The notes under the pieces are model-generated. The model saw nothing but the letters and a program-made list of their open reading frames with translations. It did not search any database and was not told the DNA's origin. Both the position numbers and the translations under genes were made by a program. Shown piece after piece: positions 7,339-8,163 of a DNA stretch of 8,163 bases. Each line of letters begins with the position of its first letter. The first letter of the stretch is position 1. The stretch comes from Desulfobacterales bacterium (GTDB lineage: Bacteria; Desulfobacterota; Desulfobacteria; Desulfobacterales; Desulfosalsimonadaceae): positions 1 through 8,163 of the forward strand of contig SLIE01000035.1 in the NCBI GenBank assembly GCA_007135795.1. Direction: 5' to 3'.

Positions 7339-7452
7339 TTAGCCCTGCCGCTGCTTATGGCGTTTATTAATACAGATTACCCGGACGGTACCCCTTCTTT
7401 TGATAATCTTGCAATTGCGGCAAATTTTTTTGACGGACGCTCTAACTTTCAT
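7339..7452 (-). CDS. rpmJ: 50S ribosomal protein L36
   Basis: L36 is the smallest large-subunit protein and binds 23S rRNA domain V/VI as a zinc ribbon. The frame encodes 37 residues starting [15 protein letters not shown] and ending [10 protein letters not shown], the exact family length. The zinc ligands Cys11, Cys14, Cys27 and His32 are all present, so this is the zinc-binding form. The ATG at 7452 is preceded by GGGAG at a good distance. The gene lies between infA (54 bp upstream) and rpsM (15 bp downstream), its standard position. It is too short for most automatic open-frame lists and is easily missed. Confidence 0.97.
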   Translation of the reverse strand: MKVRASVKKICRNCKIIKRRGTVRVICINKRHKQRQG

Positions 7453-7506
7453 CTCAACTCCCTTTTATCTATAAGACACCAGCCAGATAACCGGCATGAA
7501 TTCAGA

Positions 7507-7725
7507 TTATTTCGACCGGTATGTGATCCGCCCACGGGTAAGGTCGTATGGGGACAGTTCCACAGTAACTGAATCACCGGGCAAAATCTTGATGAAATGC
7601 ATCCTCATCTTTCCAGAAAGATGTGCCAGTATCTGATGTTTGTTTTCAAGTTCAACCTTAAACATGGCGTTTGGCAAAGTCTCAAGAACTTTACCCTGGA
7701 CCTTGATCGGCTCCTCCTTGGTCAT
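7507..7725 (-). CDS. infA: Translation initiation factor IF-1
   Basis: IF-1 binds the A site of the 30S subunit during initiation and assists IF-2 and IF-3. The 72-residue product equals the E. coli length and is a single S1-type OB fold: [18 protein letters not shown], then the conserved [13 protein letters not shown], then the loop and strand [21 protein letters not shown]. The ATG at 7725 has a GGGAG site 6 nt upstream (7736-7732). An overlapping out-of-frame ATG lies 4 nt earlier and is probably unused. The gene follows secY after 60 bp with no map or adk in between, and rpmJ follows 54 bp later. The preserved small, conserved OB fold leaves little doubt about identity. Confidence 0.98.
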   Translation of the reverse strand: MTKEEPIKVQGKVLETLPNAMFKVELENKHQILAHLSGKMRMHFIKILPGDSVTVELSPYDLTRGRITYRSK

Positions 7726-7785
7726 TCATGTCTCCCTGTAGCAATTTACGAAAAAAATCTTTTATATGAAACTGGCTTACGATCC

Positions 7786-8163
7786 TTATTTTTTGCGCTT
7801 ACCCGGTCCGGTATTTAAAAAACCTTCATAATTACGGGTGATCAAATGAGATTGAATCTGCTGAACCGTATGTATTGAAACACCAACCACAATGAGAAGT
7901 GCGGTTCCACCGAAGTAGAACGGAACATCAAATTGCGTCATAAGTATGGAAGGCAATACACATACCGCGGAGACATAAATGGCACCGGCCAAAGTAATTC
8001 GTGTCAGCACCCTGTCAATATAATCCGCAGTTCTTCTGCCTGGCCGTATACCCGGTATGTAACCGCCGTGCTTTTTCATGTTTTCAGCAACATCCGATGG
8101 ATTGAAAACGATTGCCGTATAAAAGAAACAGAAGAAAATGATGAATGCAACAAATAGCGACTC
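7786..8163 (-). CDS. secY: Preprotein translocase subunit SecY, C-terminal part
   Basis: SecY is the membrane channel of the Sec translocon, working with SecE, SecG and SecA or ribosomes. Only the last 125 codons are visible; the 5' part lies beyond the right edge. The frame is open from 8163, and the ATG at 8079 is internal, not the start. In order: hydrophobic TM8 ([19 protein letters not shown]), [14 protein letters not shown], the conserved cytoplasmic C5 loop [20 protein letters not shown] with the functionally important Arg-Pro-Gly, TM9, TM10 ([16 protein letters not shown]) and the signature [18 protein letters not shown]. The C-terminus is a short basic tail. It is the promoter-proximal gene in this window and leads straight into infA. 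Confidence 0.96.
   Translation of the reverse strand, partial: ESLFVAFIIFFCFFYTAIVFNPSDVAENMKKHGGYIPGIRPGRRTADYIDRVLTRITLAGAIYVSAVCVLPSILMTQFDVPFYFGGTALLIVVGVSIHTVQQIQSHLITRNYEGFLNTGPGKRKK

Noticed and set aside
7933..8157. + strand open frame antisense to secY
   Set aside because: The opposite strand encodes highly conserved SecY segments, and the + frame has no recognisable motif.
1..8163. Mobile elements, CRISPR arrays, tRNA/rRNA genes, toxin-antitoxin or defence genes
   Set aside because: I looked for terminal inverted repeats, regularly spaced repeats, cloverleaf patterns and relevant protein motifs and found none; all major frames are core housekeeping families.

Overview
This is a bacterial housekeeping region, most likely from a Gram-negative bacterium of the Desulfobacterota (former deltaproteobacteria). 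That placement is inferred from the look of the IF-1, SecY and MurA proteins and the gene order. It could not be confirmed without a database search. Every long stretch of coding potential belongs to a recognisable conserved family. I see no mobile element, CRISPR array, tRNA, rRNA or unknown gene cluster.

The left half (5-4015) is read on the + strand. It holds murA (first committed step of peptidoglycan synthesis), then a 192-bp spacer, then comEC/rec2 (DNA-uptake channel with an intact C-terminal metallo-beta-lactamase domain). The spacer contains a consensus TATAAT box and a GC-rich long-range inverted repeat that folds into a branched structure ending just before the comEC start.

The right half (4131-8163) is read on the - strand and is the end of the spc operon run together with the alpha operon. 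In transcription order it is secY (cut by the window edge), infA, rpmJ, rpsM, rpsK, rpsD, rpoA, rplQ. It encodes the translocon channel, IF-1, ribosomal proteins L36, S13, S11, S4 and L17, and RNA polymerase alpha. The map and adk genes often found between secY and infA are absent. A strong intrinsic terminator after rplQ sits between the convergent rplQ and comEC genes.

The points worth a second look are regulatory. rpsM and rpsD both start with TTG, each behind a purine-rich ribosome-binding site. The rpsK-rpsD spacer (190 bp) carries a hairpin plus T9 tract that looks like an attenuator. The rpsD-rpoA spacer contains a perfect 7-nt complement to the rpoA Shine-Dalgarno sequence within a set of mutually exclusive hairpins. 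S4 is the known autoregulator of the alpha operon in Escherichia coli, so these may be lineage-specific control elements. This is inference from sequence alone.
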